64,000 bases of DNA from Corallococcus sp. (GCA_023665205.1 JAMPEJ010000003.1:1-64000); one strand, 5' to 3'. Positions 35,799 through 44,994 are shown, numbered from the stretch's first letter. Numbers and translations are program-made. The notes: generated by a model from the letters alone, not told the origin.

Positions 35799-36956
35799 TC
35801 AAACTTCCAATTCTATTTTTTCAGATAACATTTCCTCAACGAGTTTTGCAACGTATGCGTAACCTTTGGTATTGAAGTGCAGACCGTCTGCGTCGTAGTA
35901 GACCGTTTGGTTTAGCGTACGCGTTTTTGCAGCCATATCGAACAAATCAACATCGTAGCCTTCCGCAAGCGCAGCCGAAACGCAATTTGCCTGATAGTTG
36001 CATATTTCTCCCGTATCGTAACCGTTGGCATATACTCTAGGGCAATTCATCAAGGTGTATTTAACTTCGGTGTTGACTTCGCTTATATCGGAAAGCATCT
36101 GCAAAAAACTGTCGGTAAACGCCTGCTCGTAATTTGTAAGCCACGGCCGTTCGTCGACGTAAGGCAAATTGATGCACCACGAGTCGTTGGTTCCTAGCAT
36201 TACAATCGCGTAGTCGAACGTCGCCGCGTCATCAAGACACTGGTTCCACTCGCCGGTTTGAGTAAATCCGCACACAAGCGCCGAATAATCCACAAGACTG
36301 TTCATGGTTTTGCCAGGATTTGCATATTTTTTTACAATGCAATTTTTCCAAACGGCACGCTGCAATATCGCCGGATAGGACAAGTATTTTTCACTGATAG
36401 ACTGTGCGCCCCAAGTAAGGCTGTCGCCTATACATGCAATAGTCGTAAGCGTCAAACCGCCCTTTTGCTCAAAACCATGAACAACGCCGTTTGAAGAAAG
36501 CGCCGCGTCGCTTTGTTGCAAATTTTGTTCCAAAAATCCTACGGCTTGCCACGTTTCGCCGTAACTGCCGCCGCATACGACAAGTTTACCGCCGTTTTCA
36601 ACAAGAACATATTCCTGCTCTTTGAGTGAATCGAGTTTTGACAAAGCCGTTTGCTTGCGATTTGTTTTGCCTATCAATATTTCGTTTGCACTCTCTTTCG
36701 AGGAGGAATCCAAACAAACGGGCAGTTCGACGTCAAACTTGTTTTTAATAATCTTTTGCAGCCTTTCCGCACAATACAAATAAAAGTCGCAACCTTCGTC
36801 ATAGCCGGAATTTTGCAAACAATTCAGTTCGTCGCGGTCGATTTCGGAATAAACGATTATATATTTTGACAAATCGTCGGATGAGTTGAGATTGCACCCT
36901 GCAAAACAAAGTCCCAATACTGCAACCATTACCAGTAGCGCCGCGGCATATTTCAA
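35799..36956 (-). CDS. SGNH/GDSL-type esterase lipoprotein
   Basis: Protein of 385 residues starting at TTG (36956), with GGAGG 7 nt upstream. Residues 1-20 form a lipoprotein signal with lipobox FAGC (Cys21). A region of about 130 residues of unknown type precedes the SGNH hydrolase: block I IGDSLTWGA with the nucleophile Ser, block III LGTNDSW, and block V DADGLHFN with the catalytic Asp and His. Lipid anchoring places it outside the membrane, where it could remove O-acetyl groups from the target glycan. It is the first gene after the locus promoter, with a leader of about 190 nt. Confidence 0.85.
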   Translation of the reverse strand: MKYAAALLVMVAVLGLCFAGCNLNSSDDLSKYIIVYSEIDRDELNCLQNSGYDEGCDFYLYCAERLQKIIKNKFDVELPVCLDSSSKESANEILIGKTNRKQTALSKLDSLKEQEYVLVENGGKLVVCGGSYGETWQAVGFLEQNLQQSDAALSSNGVVHGFEQKGGLTLTTIACIGDSLTWGAQSISEKYLSYPAILQRAVWKNCIVKKYANPGKTMNSLVDYSALVCGFTQTGEWNQCLDDAATFDYAIVMLGTNDSWCINLPYVDERPWLTNYEQAFTDSFLQMLSDISEVNTEVKYTLMNCPRVYANGYDTGEICNYQANCVSAALAEGYDVDLFDMAAKTRTLNQTVYYDADGLHFNTKGYAYVAKLVEEMLSEKIELEV

Positions 36957-37120
36957 ATCCGTCCTCCATTACACAATAGTTGCAACCGTAAGCGAATATT
37001 CTGCCAAAGGCGGCAACTGTTTGTCTCAATTTGCCAAAAAACAAAAAAATACAAACGCCGTTTTTGACAATAACCATATTTATCGAAAAGAAATTTGTAT
37101 AAAATTGTAGAAGTTTGACT

Positions 37121-37138
37121 TGGTAAACCGTTTTACCA
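37121..37138 (-). promoter_or_regulatory. LacI-type operator at the head of the carbohydrate locus
   Basis: TGGTAAACCGTTTTACCA: arms TGGTAAA and TTTACCA are perfect inverted repeats around a centre containing CG. It lies at about +8 to +25 relative to the predicted transcription start, a position where a bound repressor would block elongation or promoter clearance. Confidence 0.75.
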
Positions 37139-37152
37139 TTTTTGTTGGTTTT

Positions 37153-37182
37153 ATTGTAGCATACCCCCCCCCGTATGCGCAA
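37153..37182 (-). promoter_or_regulatory. Probable promoter of the carbohydrate locus, with a G9 spacer
   Basis: Minus strand: TTGCGC (37182-37177), 18-nt spacer, extended -10 TGC-TACAAT (TACAAT at 37158-37153). The -35 is weak. The spacer contains nine consecutive G (plus-strand C at 37164-37172) framed by the inverted repeat GCATAC/GTATGC. Spacing would change if the run changed length. The remaining part of 36957-37330 holds only the leader, the operator and the terminator of the neighbouring exporter. Confidence 0.65.
37164..37172. repeat. Homopolymer run of nine C (G on the minus strand)
   Basis: It sits in the spacer of the locus promoter and is flanked by GCATAC (37159-37164) and GTATGC (37173-37178). 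Runs of this length are prone to slippage during replication. Confidence 0.9.
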
Positions 37183-37231
37183 GACGTTTTTGAAAAGAAA
37201 ATATTTTAGATGGTTTTGTTCACTATTAAAA

Positions 37232-37284
37232 TACGCAAAAAGAAACGGACAACTGCAAATGCAATTATCCGTCCGTTGTCCGTT
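37232..37284 (-). terminator. Terminator of the ABC exporter operon
   Basis: Minus strand AACGGACAA and TTGTCCGTT (37284-37276 with 37252-37244) form a 9-bp stem with a structured 23-nt loop and are followed by TCTTTTTG. Confidence 0.7.
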
Positions 37285-37330
37285 AGTATTGCAGCGGTTC
37301 AAATAGCCGCCGCTTGTTTTCATCCATTGC

Positions 37331-39226
37331 TTACTTTGCCGCTTTTGCCTGCAACTGCGCCTTGTTAAACTGCAAAGTGTACAAATCGTAGTACCTGCCC
37401 TTGCGCTTGAGCAATTGATCGTGACTGCCCTGCTCTACTATTTCTCCGTGAGACAACACGATTATATTATCAGCGTGCTGAATAGTAGACAGGCGGTGCG
37501 CCACGATAAGCATTGTTCCCACGTTCATCAATTTGGAAAGAGAATCTTGGATCAACACTTCCGTTTCAGTATCGATATTTGCCGTGGCTTCATCTAAAAT
37601 CATCACTTCCGGTTTGTGAATTATAGTTCTGGCAAAAGAGAGTAACTGACGCTGACCGGAGGAAAAGTTATTGCCCCGTTCGCGCACTTCCTCGTCCAGA
37701 CCGTGCCCCAGCTTATCAATAAACTTGTCGGCATTGACGTACTTGCACGCTTGTAACACCTGTTCGTCGGTAAAACTTTCTTCCCTAAGCACAATATTGC
37801 TGCGCACAGTACCCGCAAACAAAAATACGTCCTGCAGCATTTGTCCGAAATGTTTGCGCAAACTTGAAATCTTGATGTTTTTTATATTGACGCCGTCCAA
37901 CAAAATTTCGCCTTGTTGAATATCGTAGTTACGGCACAACAGCGAAAGTATAGTAGTTTTGCCGCTGCCGGTTGCGCCAACAAACGCAACGGTTTGCTTT
38001 GCGTCGATATGGAAACTTACGTCTTTTAATACCCATTCGCCTTCGTTGTAGGCAAACCATACGTTTCTGAATTCTATTTCGCCCTTTACTTCGTCCAGTT
38101 CGATAGCGTCGGCTTCGTCCACCACGCTCGGAGTAATATCCATAACGGTAAATATCTTTTCCGCCGAAGCAAACGCCGACTGCAATCGGTGAAACTGTTC
38201 CGCCAAGTTTTGTATCGGATTAAAAAACTTGGATATAAACATATAAAACGCCACTACCGTTTGGCTTTCTATTTTCTGTCCCAACACAATCCAACCGTCC
38301 AAGTATCCCTTGCTACCTAAAAACAGCAAACACAATACCGACGAAATATACAGCATATACACTGCAGGGCGGAAAATACCGAAAACAAAAATCTGCTCGC
38401 GCTGTGCTTTGTACAACTTACCGCACTTTTCTTCAAACTTTTTCATCTTGTGCGCTTCGCGGTTGAATATTTGAATTATTTTCATTCCGGACAAATTTTC
38501 CGATAAAAAGGTATTTACGTCGGTAAAGCCGTCTTTTACTCTACGGAAAGCCCTGCGAGAAAACTTGCGGAAAATAACCGCAAACAACACTACAAACGGA
38601 ACAAAACACAATACCATTAACGTTAGCATATAATTGACGCACATCATTGCCACAAACACGCCTACGATAACGAAACTGTTTTTAATAAGGTTGACCAACA
38701 ACCCGGTAAACATCATCGATATGGAGTTGGTGTCGTTGGTGACGCGAGTAACCAAAGTACCTACAGGAACTTTTGCAAGTTGCTCGTGCGATAAACTTTC
38801 TATATGCTTAAACGCGTCCTCACGCAAAGCGGAAATAATTTTTTGCCCGGTTATTTGCAACACTATCGCCTGAATATAACTGCTTACAAGCGACACGATC
38901 AAGATGCCGGCGTATAACACCACTCGCCAAACGAGATCCGGCAATTGAAAATCCGCCTTGACAAGTTCCTCTATGCCGGAAACCAACAATGGCGAAACGA
39001 TGTCGTAAGCCACGGAAATAAGCATTACAAACGCCACGGCAACAAAGTTTTTCCAGTACGGTTTGGCATAAACAAGCAGACGTTTAAGCAATGCTCCGTC
39101 CTTCATTTTGCGGCTGAAACCCATCGCTTCTTTTTTGTCTTTAACAAAAGCGTACACGAATATCAGCACTGCGGAAAACAATCCGATTATTGCGCCAACA
39201 ATCAAAAGAGGAAGCCAATTTTTCAT
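37331..39226 (-). CDS. Heterodimeric ABC exporter half-transporter (consensus-site subunit)
   Basis: Protein of 631 residues: six membrane helices in the first 330 residues, then an ATPase domain with Walker A VGATGSGKTTIL, signature FSSGQRQLL (Ser for the first Gly of the usual SGGQ), Walker B EVMILDEATANID with the catalytic Glu, and an H-loop in IVAHRLSTI. It is of the multidrug/lipid exporter type (TM287/288, LmrCD). It starts 1 nt after the stop of its partner, with GGGAGG inside the partner's last codons. The substrate is unknown. Confidence 0.92.
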   Translation of the reverse strand: MKNWLPLLIVGAIIGLFSAVLIFVYAFVKDKKEAMGFSRKMKDGALLKRLLVYAKPYWKNFVAVAFVMLISVAYDIVSPLLVSGIEELVKADFQLPDLVWRVVLYAGILIVSLVSSYIQAIVLQITGQKIISALREDAFKHIESLSHEQLAKVPVGTLVTRVTNDTNSISMMFTGLLVNLIKNSFVIVGVFVAMMCVNYMLTLMVLCFVPFVVLFAVIFRKFSRRAFRRVKDGFTDVNTFLSENLSGMKIIQIFNREAHKMKKFEEKCGKLYKAQREQIFVFGIFRPAVYMLYISSVLCLLFLGSKGYLDGWIVLGQKIESQTVVAFYMFISKFFNPIQNLAEQFHRLQSAFASAEKIFTVMDITPSVVDEADAIELDEVKGEIEFRNVWFAYNEGEWVLKDVSFHIDAKQTVAFVGATGSGKTTILSLLCRNYDIQQGEILLDGVNIKNIKISSLRKHFGQMLQDVFLFAGTVRSNIVLREESFTDEQVLQACKYVNADKFIDKLGHGLDEEVRERGNNFSSGQRQLLSFARTIIHKPEVMILDEATANIDTETEVLIQDSLSKLMNVGTMLIVAHRLSTIQHADNIIVLSHGEIVEQGSHDQLLKRKGRYYDLYTLQFNKAQLQAKAAK

Positions 39227-39227
39227 A

Positions 39228-41003
39228 TCAGTCGTCCTCCCGTTCTTCTTCCAACTTTTGAAGTTCTACCATATTGCGGTACTCCGCGCAATCGGCGACC
39301 AACTCCTCGTGCGAACCGTACCCCATCACTTTGCCGTTATCCAAATACAGCACTTTGTCCATTTGTTGCACGGTAGAAACGCGATGCGCAATAAGTATCG
39401 TAGTTTTGCCCTTTCTGTTTTGGCGCAAATTAGACAAAATTACTTTTTCCGTATCGGTATCCACTGCTGAAACAGAGTCGTCCAAAATAAGTATAGGCGC
39501 GTCCTTCATCAATGCACGGGCAATGGATATACGCTGTTTTTGTCCTCCGGAAACGGTCACGCCGCGCTCGCCGAGCATGGTTTCGTATCCCAGTTGAAAC
39601 TCCGCAATATTTCCGTCTACGTCTGCAAGGCGCGCGGACTCTTGCACTTTGTCCATATCCGTTTGGTCGCTTGCGAAGGCAATATTGTTGGCAATGGTAT
39701 CGCCGAACAAATAATTGTCCTGCGGGACGTACGCGCAAAAATTACGCAAAGAAGCAATCTTTACGTCGTTGACGTCCATGCCGTCTACAAACAGTACGTC
39801 TCGAGACACGTTGTAGCACCGCAGAATAAGGTCCGCGACAGTCGTTTTTCCGCTGCCCGTTTTTCCGATTATGCCTACGCTTTCGCCCGCATTGATTTGG
39901 AAAGACACGTCGGACAAAGCGTCGTAATCTGCGTCCGGATAACGGAAAGTGAGGTTTTGAAAAGTTACGTTTCCTTTGAGTTCGTCAATATCCCGAGCGC
40001 TCTCTGCATCGCAAACCGTTTGCTCGGTATCCAAAAGTTGCGACACTCTGGCAAGCGAAGCCTTTCCGCGCGAAGTCATATCTATCAGTTCCGTAATTGC
40101 CATCACCGGCCAAACGACGGCGTTGAAATAGCCGATATACTCCATAAGCTGACCGGCGTCAAATATTTTTTGATATACCAAGTAACCGCCGTAACCCAAA
40201 ATAACGCATATTACGGATTCCACAAACAGAGTTACCGTAATATTCAAAAGCGTGCTGATTTTGGTGTACTCGACGTTGGCTTTTTCGTTCTTTTTGTTAA
40301 GCCAACGGAAAGCCATAAGTTCCTTAAATTCCTTTACAAAAGCTTTGATAACCGCAATACCCGAAAAACTCTCCTGCGCAAAATCCGACATATCCGAAAA
40401 AGCGGCTTGGCGTGCGTCCCATTTTTTTGTGATAAACCTGCCTACGATAATTCCTATTGCAACCATAAGCGCCATCGGAATAAGAGAAAACAGCGTAAGT
40501 TGCCAACTTTGCATAAACATTTTGATAAGCGACATCACGCCCAAAAACGCCGCGTCGCAAGTCATCATAACGCCCCAACCGAAACACTCCTGCACGGTTT
40601 CCAAATCGTTGGTAAACAATGACATGAGATTTCCGACCTTATTGCGCTGATAAAACTCCAACGGCAAAGTTTTGCAATGATCGAACATTTTTTCGCGCAG
40701 GCTGCGTTCGACGCGAATACCGGGAATAAAAAAGCATATACGCCAAGCAAACCGCCCCGTAATCATCACAACGATAATTATGATCAGCGGCAAACAAATT
40801 TGCCGCCACAGCACCGTTCCGTCAAAAGGCACGGTCACGCCGTCTACGACAACTACGCCCTTGTTGATGCCGTTGATAACCATACCGTACAATTCGGGAA
40901 TCAGCAATTGAAAATAATCCACGGCGACAAGAGCGCACAGCCCCAAAAGCAACAGAGGCGCATAGCGCAAATAATATCTGTTGATATGCTTGCCGAAAAT
41001 CAT
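39228..41003 (-). CDS. Heterodimeric ABC exporter half-transporter (degenerate-site subunit)
   Basis: Protein of 591 residues with six membrane helices and an ATPase domain: Walker A IGKTGSGKTTVAD, signature VSGGQKQRIS, Walker B PILILDDSVSAVD. The catalytic Glu after Walker B is Asp, the mark of the degenerate site in heterodimeric exporters such as TM287/288. Together with the downstream subunit it makes one complete exporter for drugs, lipids or peptides. It is first in a two-gene operon with its own promoter; AGGAG precedes the ATG. Confidence 0.92.
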   Translation of the reverse strand: MIFGKHINRYYLRYAPLLLLGLCALVAVDYFQLLIPELYGMVINGINKGVVVVDGVTVPFDGTVLWRQICLPLIIIIVVMITGRFAWRICFFIPGIRVERSLREKMFDHCKTLPLEFYQRNKVGNLMSLFTNDLETVQECFGWGVMMTCDAAFLGVMSLIKMFMQSWQLTLFSLIPMALMVAIGIIVGRFITKKWDARQAAFSDMSDFAQESFSGIAVIKAFVKEFKELMAFRWLNKKNEKANVEYTKISTLLNITVTLFVESVICVILGYGGYLVYQKIFDAGQLMEYIGYFNAVVWPVMAITELIDMTSRGKASLARVSQLLDTEQTVCDAESARDIDELKGNVTFQNLTFRYPDADYDALSDVSFQINAGESVGIIGKTGSGKTTVADLILRCYNVSRDVLFVDGMDVNDVKIASLRNFCAYVPQDNYLFGDTIANNIAFASDQTDMDKVQESARLADVDGNIAEFQLGYETMLGERGVTVSGGQKQRISIARALMKDAPILILDDSVSAVDTDTEKVILSNLRQNRKGKTTILIAHRVSTVQQMDKVLYLDNGKVMGYGSHEELVADCAEYRNMVELQKLEEEREDD

Positions 41004-41058
41004 TTTGCTTTTCTCCTCGTCAGTACAAATTCATATAGTAATAGATAAATACTCAGTA

Positions 41059-41087
41059 AATATATAACCGATTTTTTTATTTAACAA
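41059..41087 (-). promoter_or_regulatory. Promoter of the ABC exporter operon
   Basis: Minus strand TTGTTA (41087-41082), 17-nt spacer, TATATT (41064-41059), about 55 nt before the first start codon. Confidence 0.7.
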
Positions 41088-41136
41088 TTTTGACACTTTT
41101 GTGCGGTTTTTGCAAGCGTTTTAACATATAAGTAAC

Positions 41137-41166
41137 AAAAAAACGACGCTCGAAGCGCGAACGTCG
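41137..41166 (-). terminator. Terminator of the yqfC-recO block
   Basis: Minus strand CGACGTTCG-cgctt-CGAGCGTCG (one G-U pair) followed by TTTTTTTG. Between it and the recO stop (41167-41302) I see no gene. Confidence 0.85.
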
Positions 41167-41302
41167 GTAACTGAATATTTAATTGATTCAAACATAAGGT
41201 GACACACGGAATACTGTTTGATGCATTTGACGTTTATTTTCTAGTAACTAAAAAACATACGTTTTAATTTACTATTTTTTTCCGAATCCTAAAACCTTGA
41301 AA

Positions 41303-42031
41303 TTACGCCAACTTTACAAGTTCCGCAACGGTTTTCAGAGGATAATAAATATGCGACAGATATTTATTACACAGCAATAACGCGTCTTTCAACGTATCCA
41401 ACGGATAAACGAGGTTCTTCAATTTGTCGTAGTCTACCGAATCGAGCATTTTGCAAGAAGCGACCGTTTGCGGACCGACCGGTATCGAATCGGAACTGCG
41501 GCAATGCTCGCATACCGCTCCGCCTCGTCCGAAATCCAAATACAGTCTAAGACTACTGCGTTCGCACGCCGCACAGCGCGAAAAATCCAAGCCGAAACCG
41601 GCCGTACGCAAAAAATCTAAAACGAATTTCAGTGCAACCGTCAACGGCTCCGTCCCGTTCACTATCGCCTGCAAAGCCTTGAGCGTAGCTACAAAAATCT
41701 TGGGTTCACTTTGTCCGTCCTCGGTGTAATTGACTAAACATTCCGCCACTACGCAGGCGGCGTAATACGCGACGACGTCCTCACGCAAGGAAAAGAAACT
41801 TTCCAATTGGTCGCACGTTTTTAGAGTAAAACGGTCGTCGAACGTTTTGACAAGTTCGTACTGACCGAAACAAAACTGATCGCAAGCAAACTTCAACTTG
41901 GCGCCGGCTTTGCGAACGCCTTTTGCCTGAACGGAAATTTTGCCGTATTCCAACGAATACAGCAAAACCATTTTGTCATTTTCCTTGTAGTCGGTCGCCC
42001 TCAATGCCACCGCTTTTGTCGTCATGTCCAT
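41303..42031 (-). CDS. recO: DNA repair protein RecO
   Basis: Protein of 242 residues. Residues 1-80 form the OB fold (TTKAVALRATDYKENDKMVLLYS, KGVRKAGAKL), followed by the helical domain and a zinc site CAAC...CEHC near residues 150-175. RecO anneals SSB-covered DNA and loads RecA with RecR. I take the ATG at 42031 (AAGGA 11 nt upstream); a second ATG lies two codons later. The start lies inside yqzL, in another frame, so the two are coupled. This is the usual neighbour of era in Firmicutes. Confidence 0.92.
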   Translation of the reverse strand: MDMTTKAVALRATDYKENDKMVLLYSLEYGKISVQAKGVRKAGAKLKFACDQFCFGQYELVKTFDDRFTLKTCDQLESFFSLREDVVAYYAACVVAECLVNYTEDGQSEPKIFVATLKALQAIVNGTEPLTVALKFVLDFLRTAGFGLDFSRCAACERSSLRLYLDFGRGGAVCEHCRSSDSIPVGPQTVASCKMLDSVDYDKLKNLVYPLDTLKDALLLCNKYLSHIYYPLKTVAELVKLA

Positions 42032-42110
42032 TGTCGGAGAGTTCCTTGTACAGTCTGTAATAGGCAACGTTGCCCGTCTGTTCAAAAAGTTTCCAAGCCA
42101 AGTCTTTCAT
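41976..42110 (-). CDS. yqzL: YqzL family small protein
   Basis: A 44-residue protein too short for most gene finders. GGAGG stands 6 nt before the ATG at 42110. The sequence starts MKDLAWKLFEQTGNVAYYRL, and the W-K-L-F-x-Q-T-G-N-V-x-x-Y pattern is that of YqzL, which in Bacillus also lies between era and recO. Its last 56 nt overlap recO in a different frame. The function is unknown. Confidence 0.88.
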   Translation of the reverse strand: MKDLAWKLFEQTGNVAYYRLYKELSDNGHDDKSGGIEGDRLQGK

Positions 42111-42186
42111 AGCAAACCTCCTTATACGGATAGTTTGCCTTTTTGAAAAACGATATATTCAGTCAATAAAAAAATTTTGACAAATG

Positions 42187-43074
42187 TTACTTTCTGTTGG
42201 AATAGCCCAACTCGTTTAGCACGGAAGCGTTATTGCGCCAATCTTCCTTTACCTTTATCCACAAGGTCAGGAATACTTTGCCGTCTACTAGTTTTTCAAT
42301 ACTTTCGCGAGCGTGCGTGCCAATACCTTTTATCATCGAACCGTTTTTTCCCAAAACGATAGGTTTATGGGAGGCTTTTTCTACAAGGATAGTTGCGTCT
42401 ATATCCCACGTGTCGTTTTCGTACTGCATTTTGTTTAGTGCTACGCCTACGCCGTGCGGAATTTCGTTATCGCAGCATAACAGCACCTTTTCACGAATAA
42501 TTTCACAAACCAAATAACGCTGACTCTTGTCCGTCACGTCGTCCTCTTCAAAAAACATCTGCGTACCTTTCAGATACCGTTTCAAAGCGCTTTTCAGTTC
42601 TTCAACGCCCTTGTTGCGCTTTGCCGAAACGCAATACACTTCGCTTATTCCTTCCGTATCGTTTAGTTTCGCAAGTTCGGGCATAAGTTTTTGAGGTTGC
42701 GTTATGTCGGTTTTGGTAACGGCAACGACTATCGGCGCGCCGTGTTTGCGATACTTGGCTATCTGCGAAATTTCGCGCTCGCTTATACCGTTGTGTCCGT
42801 CTATTACTATCAAAATGCAATCTACATCCTGCACGGCGTTATCGATGCTTTTAAGCATGTAGTCGCCCAAAGCGTTTTTGCTGTGCAAAAATCCGGGCGT
42901 ATCTACAAAAACTATTTGACTGTCGTCGTCCGTCCACACGCCCATTATACTGTCGCGCGTAGTTTGAGGTTTGGGCGAAACTATGGATATTTTTTGCTTG
43001 ATCAAAGCGTTAAGCAACGTTGATTTGCCCGCATTGGCAAGCCCGACTATTGCGATAAATCCGGTTTTTCTCAT
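42187..43074 (-). CDS. era: GTPase Era
   Basis: Protein of 295 residues. G1 GLANAGKSTLLN, G3 DTPGF, G4 TKTD, and a C-terminal KH domain with the GKNGSMIKGIGTHARE loop. Era binds 16S rRNA and aids 30S assembly. GAGGAAATAAT precedes the ATG and overlaps the ybeY stop. It is followed by yqzL and recO, as in other Firmicutes. Confidence 0.96.
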   Translation of the reverse strand: MRKTGFIAIVGLANAGKSTLLNALIKQKISIVSPKPQTTRDSIMGVWTDDDSQIVFVDTPGFLHSKNALGDYMLKSIDNAVQDVDCILIVIDGHNGISEREISQIAKYRKHGAPIVVAVTKTDITQPQKLMPELAKLNDTEGISEVYCVSAKRNKGVEELKSALKRYLKGTQMFFEEDDVTDKSQRYLVCEIIREKVLLCCDNEIPHGVGVALNKMQYENDTWDIDATILVEKASHKPIVLGKNGSMIKGIGTHARESIEKLVDGKVFLTLWIKVKEDWRNNASVLNELGYSNRK

Positions 43075-43075
43075 A

Positions 43076-43555
43076 TTATTTCCTCGTAACGCCGGCGTCC
43101 ATAAGAATCGTCTTTTGTAAAGTTACCATTTCTTCTTCATCCAAAGGCGTTTCATGATCGTATCCCAACAAATGCAAAAGACCGTGCAAAGACAAAAAAC
43201 ACAGTTCCCGTTTAAGTCCGTGACCGTATTCCTCAGCCTGCTCACGCGCTCTGTCCAAGCAAATTATTACGTCGCCCAAATTGAGCCTGTGCGTTTGTGG
43301 ATCGATACTGTCCAAAGCAAAACTGCTTAAATTTATTTTTTGCTTGCCGACGTCGACGGTCGGAAAGGACAACACGTCCGTTACCGAATCCACTTTGCGG
43401 AACTCGGCGTTCAAACGCCTGATATCCTCCGCGGAAACGACGGAAACAGACATTTCCAACGCGTCGGTAGGTTGTCCCAGACTGTAAAGAGCCCGTTCCA
43501 AAACTTTTTTAACGGAATGCTTGTACAACTTAAAGTCGGAGAAATAAATTTTCAT
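43076..43555 (-). CDS. ybeY: Endoribonuclease YbeY (rRNA maturation)
   Basis: Protein of 159 residues with the metal-binding HGLLHLLGYDH motif near residue 127 and the TDVLSFP strand. YbeY processes the 3' end of 16S rRNA and takes part in ribosome quality control. It overlaps the stop of pgpH by 4 nt (ATGA) and ends 1 nt before era. Confidence 0.96.
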   Translation of the reverse strand: MKIYFSDFKLYKHSVKKVLERALYSLGQPTDALEMSVSVVSAEDIRRLNAEFRKVDSVTDVLSFPTVDVGKQKINLSSFALDSIDPQTHRLNLGDVIICLDRAREQAEEYGHGLKRELCFLSLHGLLHLLGYDHETPLDEEEMVTLQKTILMDAGVTRK

Positions 43556-44994
43556 TTGCTTTCGCCTTCCAATTGTACGTCGGGATATTTAACGCGTTCG
43601 TGACGTATGCCCAAGTACGTAGTGATTATCGTATCTTTGATTATGTCGATTTCCTGCATAGTTATATCGCAATTGGAAAACTGCTCGAACGCCAAACGCT
43701 CGTTTACTATATCGTCGACGATTTTTTCCGCCTTAGACTTGTCGTTGCTGGCTCTTAATGCCGCTTCGCTTGCGTCGCATATCATCAATATTGCCGAAAG
43801 TTTGCTGGTCGGCTTAGGTCCGTCGTAGCAATAGCCGTCGTATGGCAAATCTCCGTCGGTATATTTTTTTGCTTTCAAATAGAAATACTTGATGGGCATA
43901 GTGCCGTGATGTTCCACTATCGCCAACTGAACGTCCTTGGGCAAACCGTATTCCTTAGCGATAGCCAAGCCGTTTGCCGTGTGCATTTTTATCATATTGA
44001 CGCTTGCTTCCGGAGTCATTGCGTCGTGCGGGTTTACTCCGCCCAATTGGTTTTCAGTAAAATACGCGGGACTTTTTACTTTGCCGATATCGTGATAGTA
44101 AGCGATCGCTCTTGCAACAACGGCGCTTTGACCTATTGCCATTGCGCACGCTTCTACGTAGGTTGCTACGGATAAACTGTGATTGTACGTACCGGGAGCC
44201 TTTTCAAACAGTTTACGCATAAGTTCGTTATCGCTTGACGCGATTTCCGAAAAACGGAAAACCGAAGATACGCGGAAAATCTTTTCACACAAAGGAACCA
44301 ACACGAACATCAGCATAACGCCTGCAATGCCGCTTGCAAATGCACAACCGACTTTGATACCGAAATCCGTCCAGTCCCATGAGGTCAAAAACACTATGTA
44401 ACTGATAACGGCACTCAATGCGGAAACAAGCCCGAGTATCACGCCGATGAGTATGTAACGCAATCGACGGTAATCTTTTACCAAAATGTAGGAAGCAAAC
44501 ACCAATTCTATAACTCCGCCGAAAAACAAATAGAAGTAACTTTCCGTTGATACGGTAGGATTGGACTGCCAGTTGATGCTTTGCAAGAAGTACATCAACA
44601 AAATGGTAAAATTGGCAAAAAAGCCGGTACGTCCGGAGACTATCAAAGTAAGCACCAACGAACACAGCGAAAACGGAGCCAAATAAATTCCGTACGGTTT
44701 CCAGAGCGAAGCAAGCATTATTACTGCGTAACTGAAAATCATTGCGCCGAACATGGCAACCGATTTGCGCGTTTCTTGCATCGTTTTTCTGTCGGCGTAA
44801 AAGCAATACAGCGCCAACGAGACCAAAAGCAGACCTCTTGCGCCAAGCAATACGGCGAGTTTTCTGCCGGAGTCCGTTTTGACGGATTCCCAGTTGGAAG
44901 CGATAGTCATTGCCGAAAGCAAAACAAAACCGACAACGTAGCAAATTATTATCTGCTTCCATTTTATGTTAGTAATTCTTTGTTTTTTTCTCAT
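43552..44994 (-). CDS. pgpH: PgpH-like membrane HD-domain phosphohydrolase, without the extracellular domain
   Basis: Protein of 480 residues. About 1-245 hold seven membrane helices (7TM-7TMR_HD), and about 265-450 the HD domain with YNHSLSVATY, YYHDIGKVKSPAYF and VEHHGT. PgpH degrades c-di-AMP to pApA. Bacillus and Listeria homologues are a little over 700 residues because they carry an extracellular 7TMR-HDED sensor near the N-terminus; here it is absent, and the protein opens almost directly with the helices. Position between phoH and ybeY is conserved. The catalytic residues look complete. Confidence 0.88.
   Translation of the reverse strand: MRKKQRITNIKWKQIIICYVVGFVLLSAMTIASNWESVKTDSGRKLAVLLGARGLLLVSLALYCFYADRKTMQETRKSVAMFGAMIFSYAVIMLASLWKPYGIYLAPFSLCSLVLTLIVSGRTGFFANFTILLMYFLQSINWQSNPTVSTESYFYLFFGGVIELVFASYILVKDYRRLRYILIGVILGLVSALSAVISYIVFLTSWDWTDFGIKVGCAFASGIAGVMLMFVLVPLCEKIFRVSSVFRFSEIASSDNELMRKLFEKAPGTYNHSLSVATYVEACAMAIGQSAVVARAIAYYHDIGKVKSPAYFTENQLGGVNPHDAMTPEASVNMIKMHTANGLAIAKEYGLPKDVQLAIVEHHGTMPIKYFYLKAKKYTDGDLPYDGYCYDGPKPTSKLSAILMICDASEAALRASNDKSKAEKIVDDIVNERLAFEQFSNCDITMQEIDIIKDTIITTYLGIRHERVKYPDVQLEGESK

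Noticed and set aside
34595..35875. Open frame of 426 codons opposite the Gfo/Idh gene
   Set aside because: The minus-strand protein has clear family motifs; the plus-strand product is a Phe/Val/His/Arg-rich shadow with no domain.
36799..37323. Open frame of 174 codons across the promoter region of the carbohydrate locus
   Set aside because: Covers the operator, the C9 run and the neighbouring terminator; no ribosome-binding site or domain.
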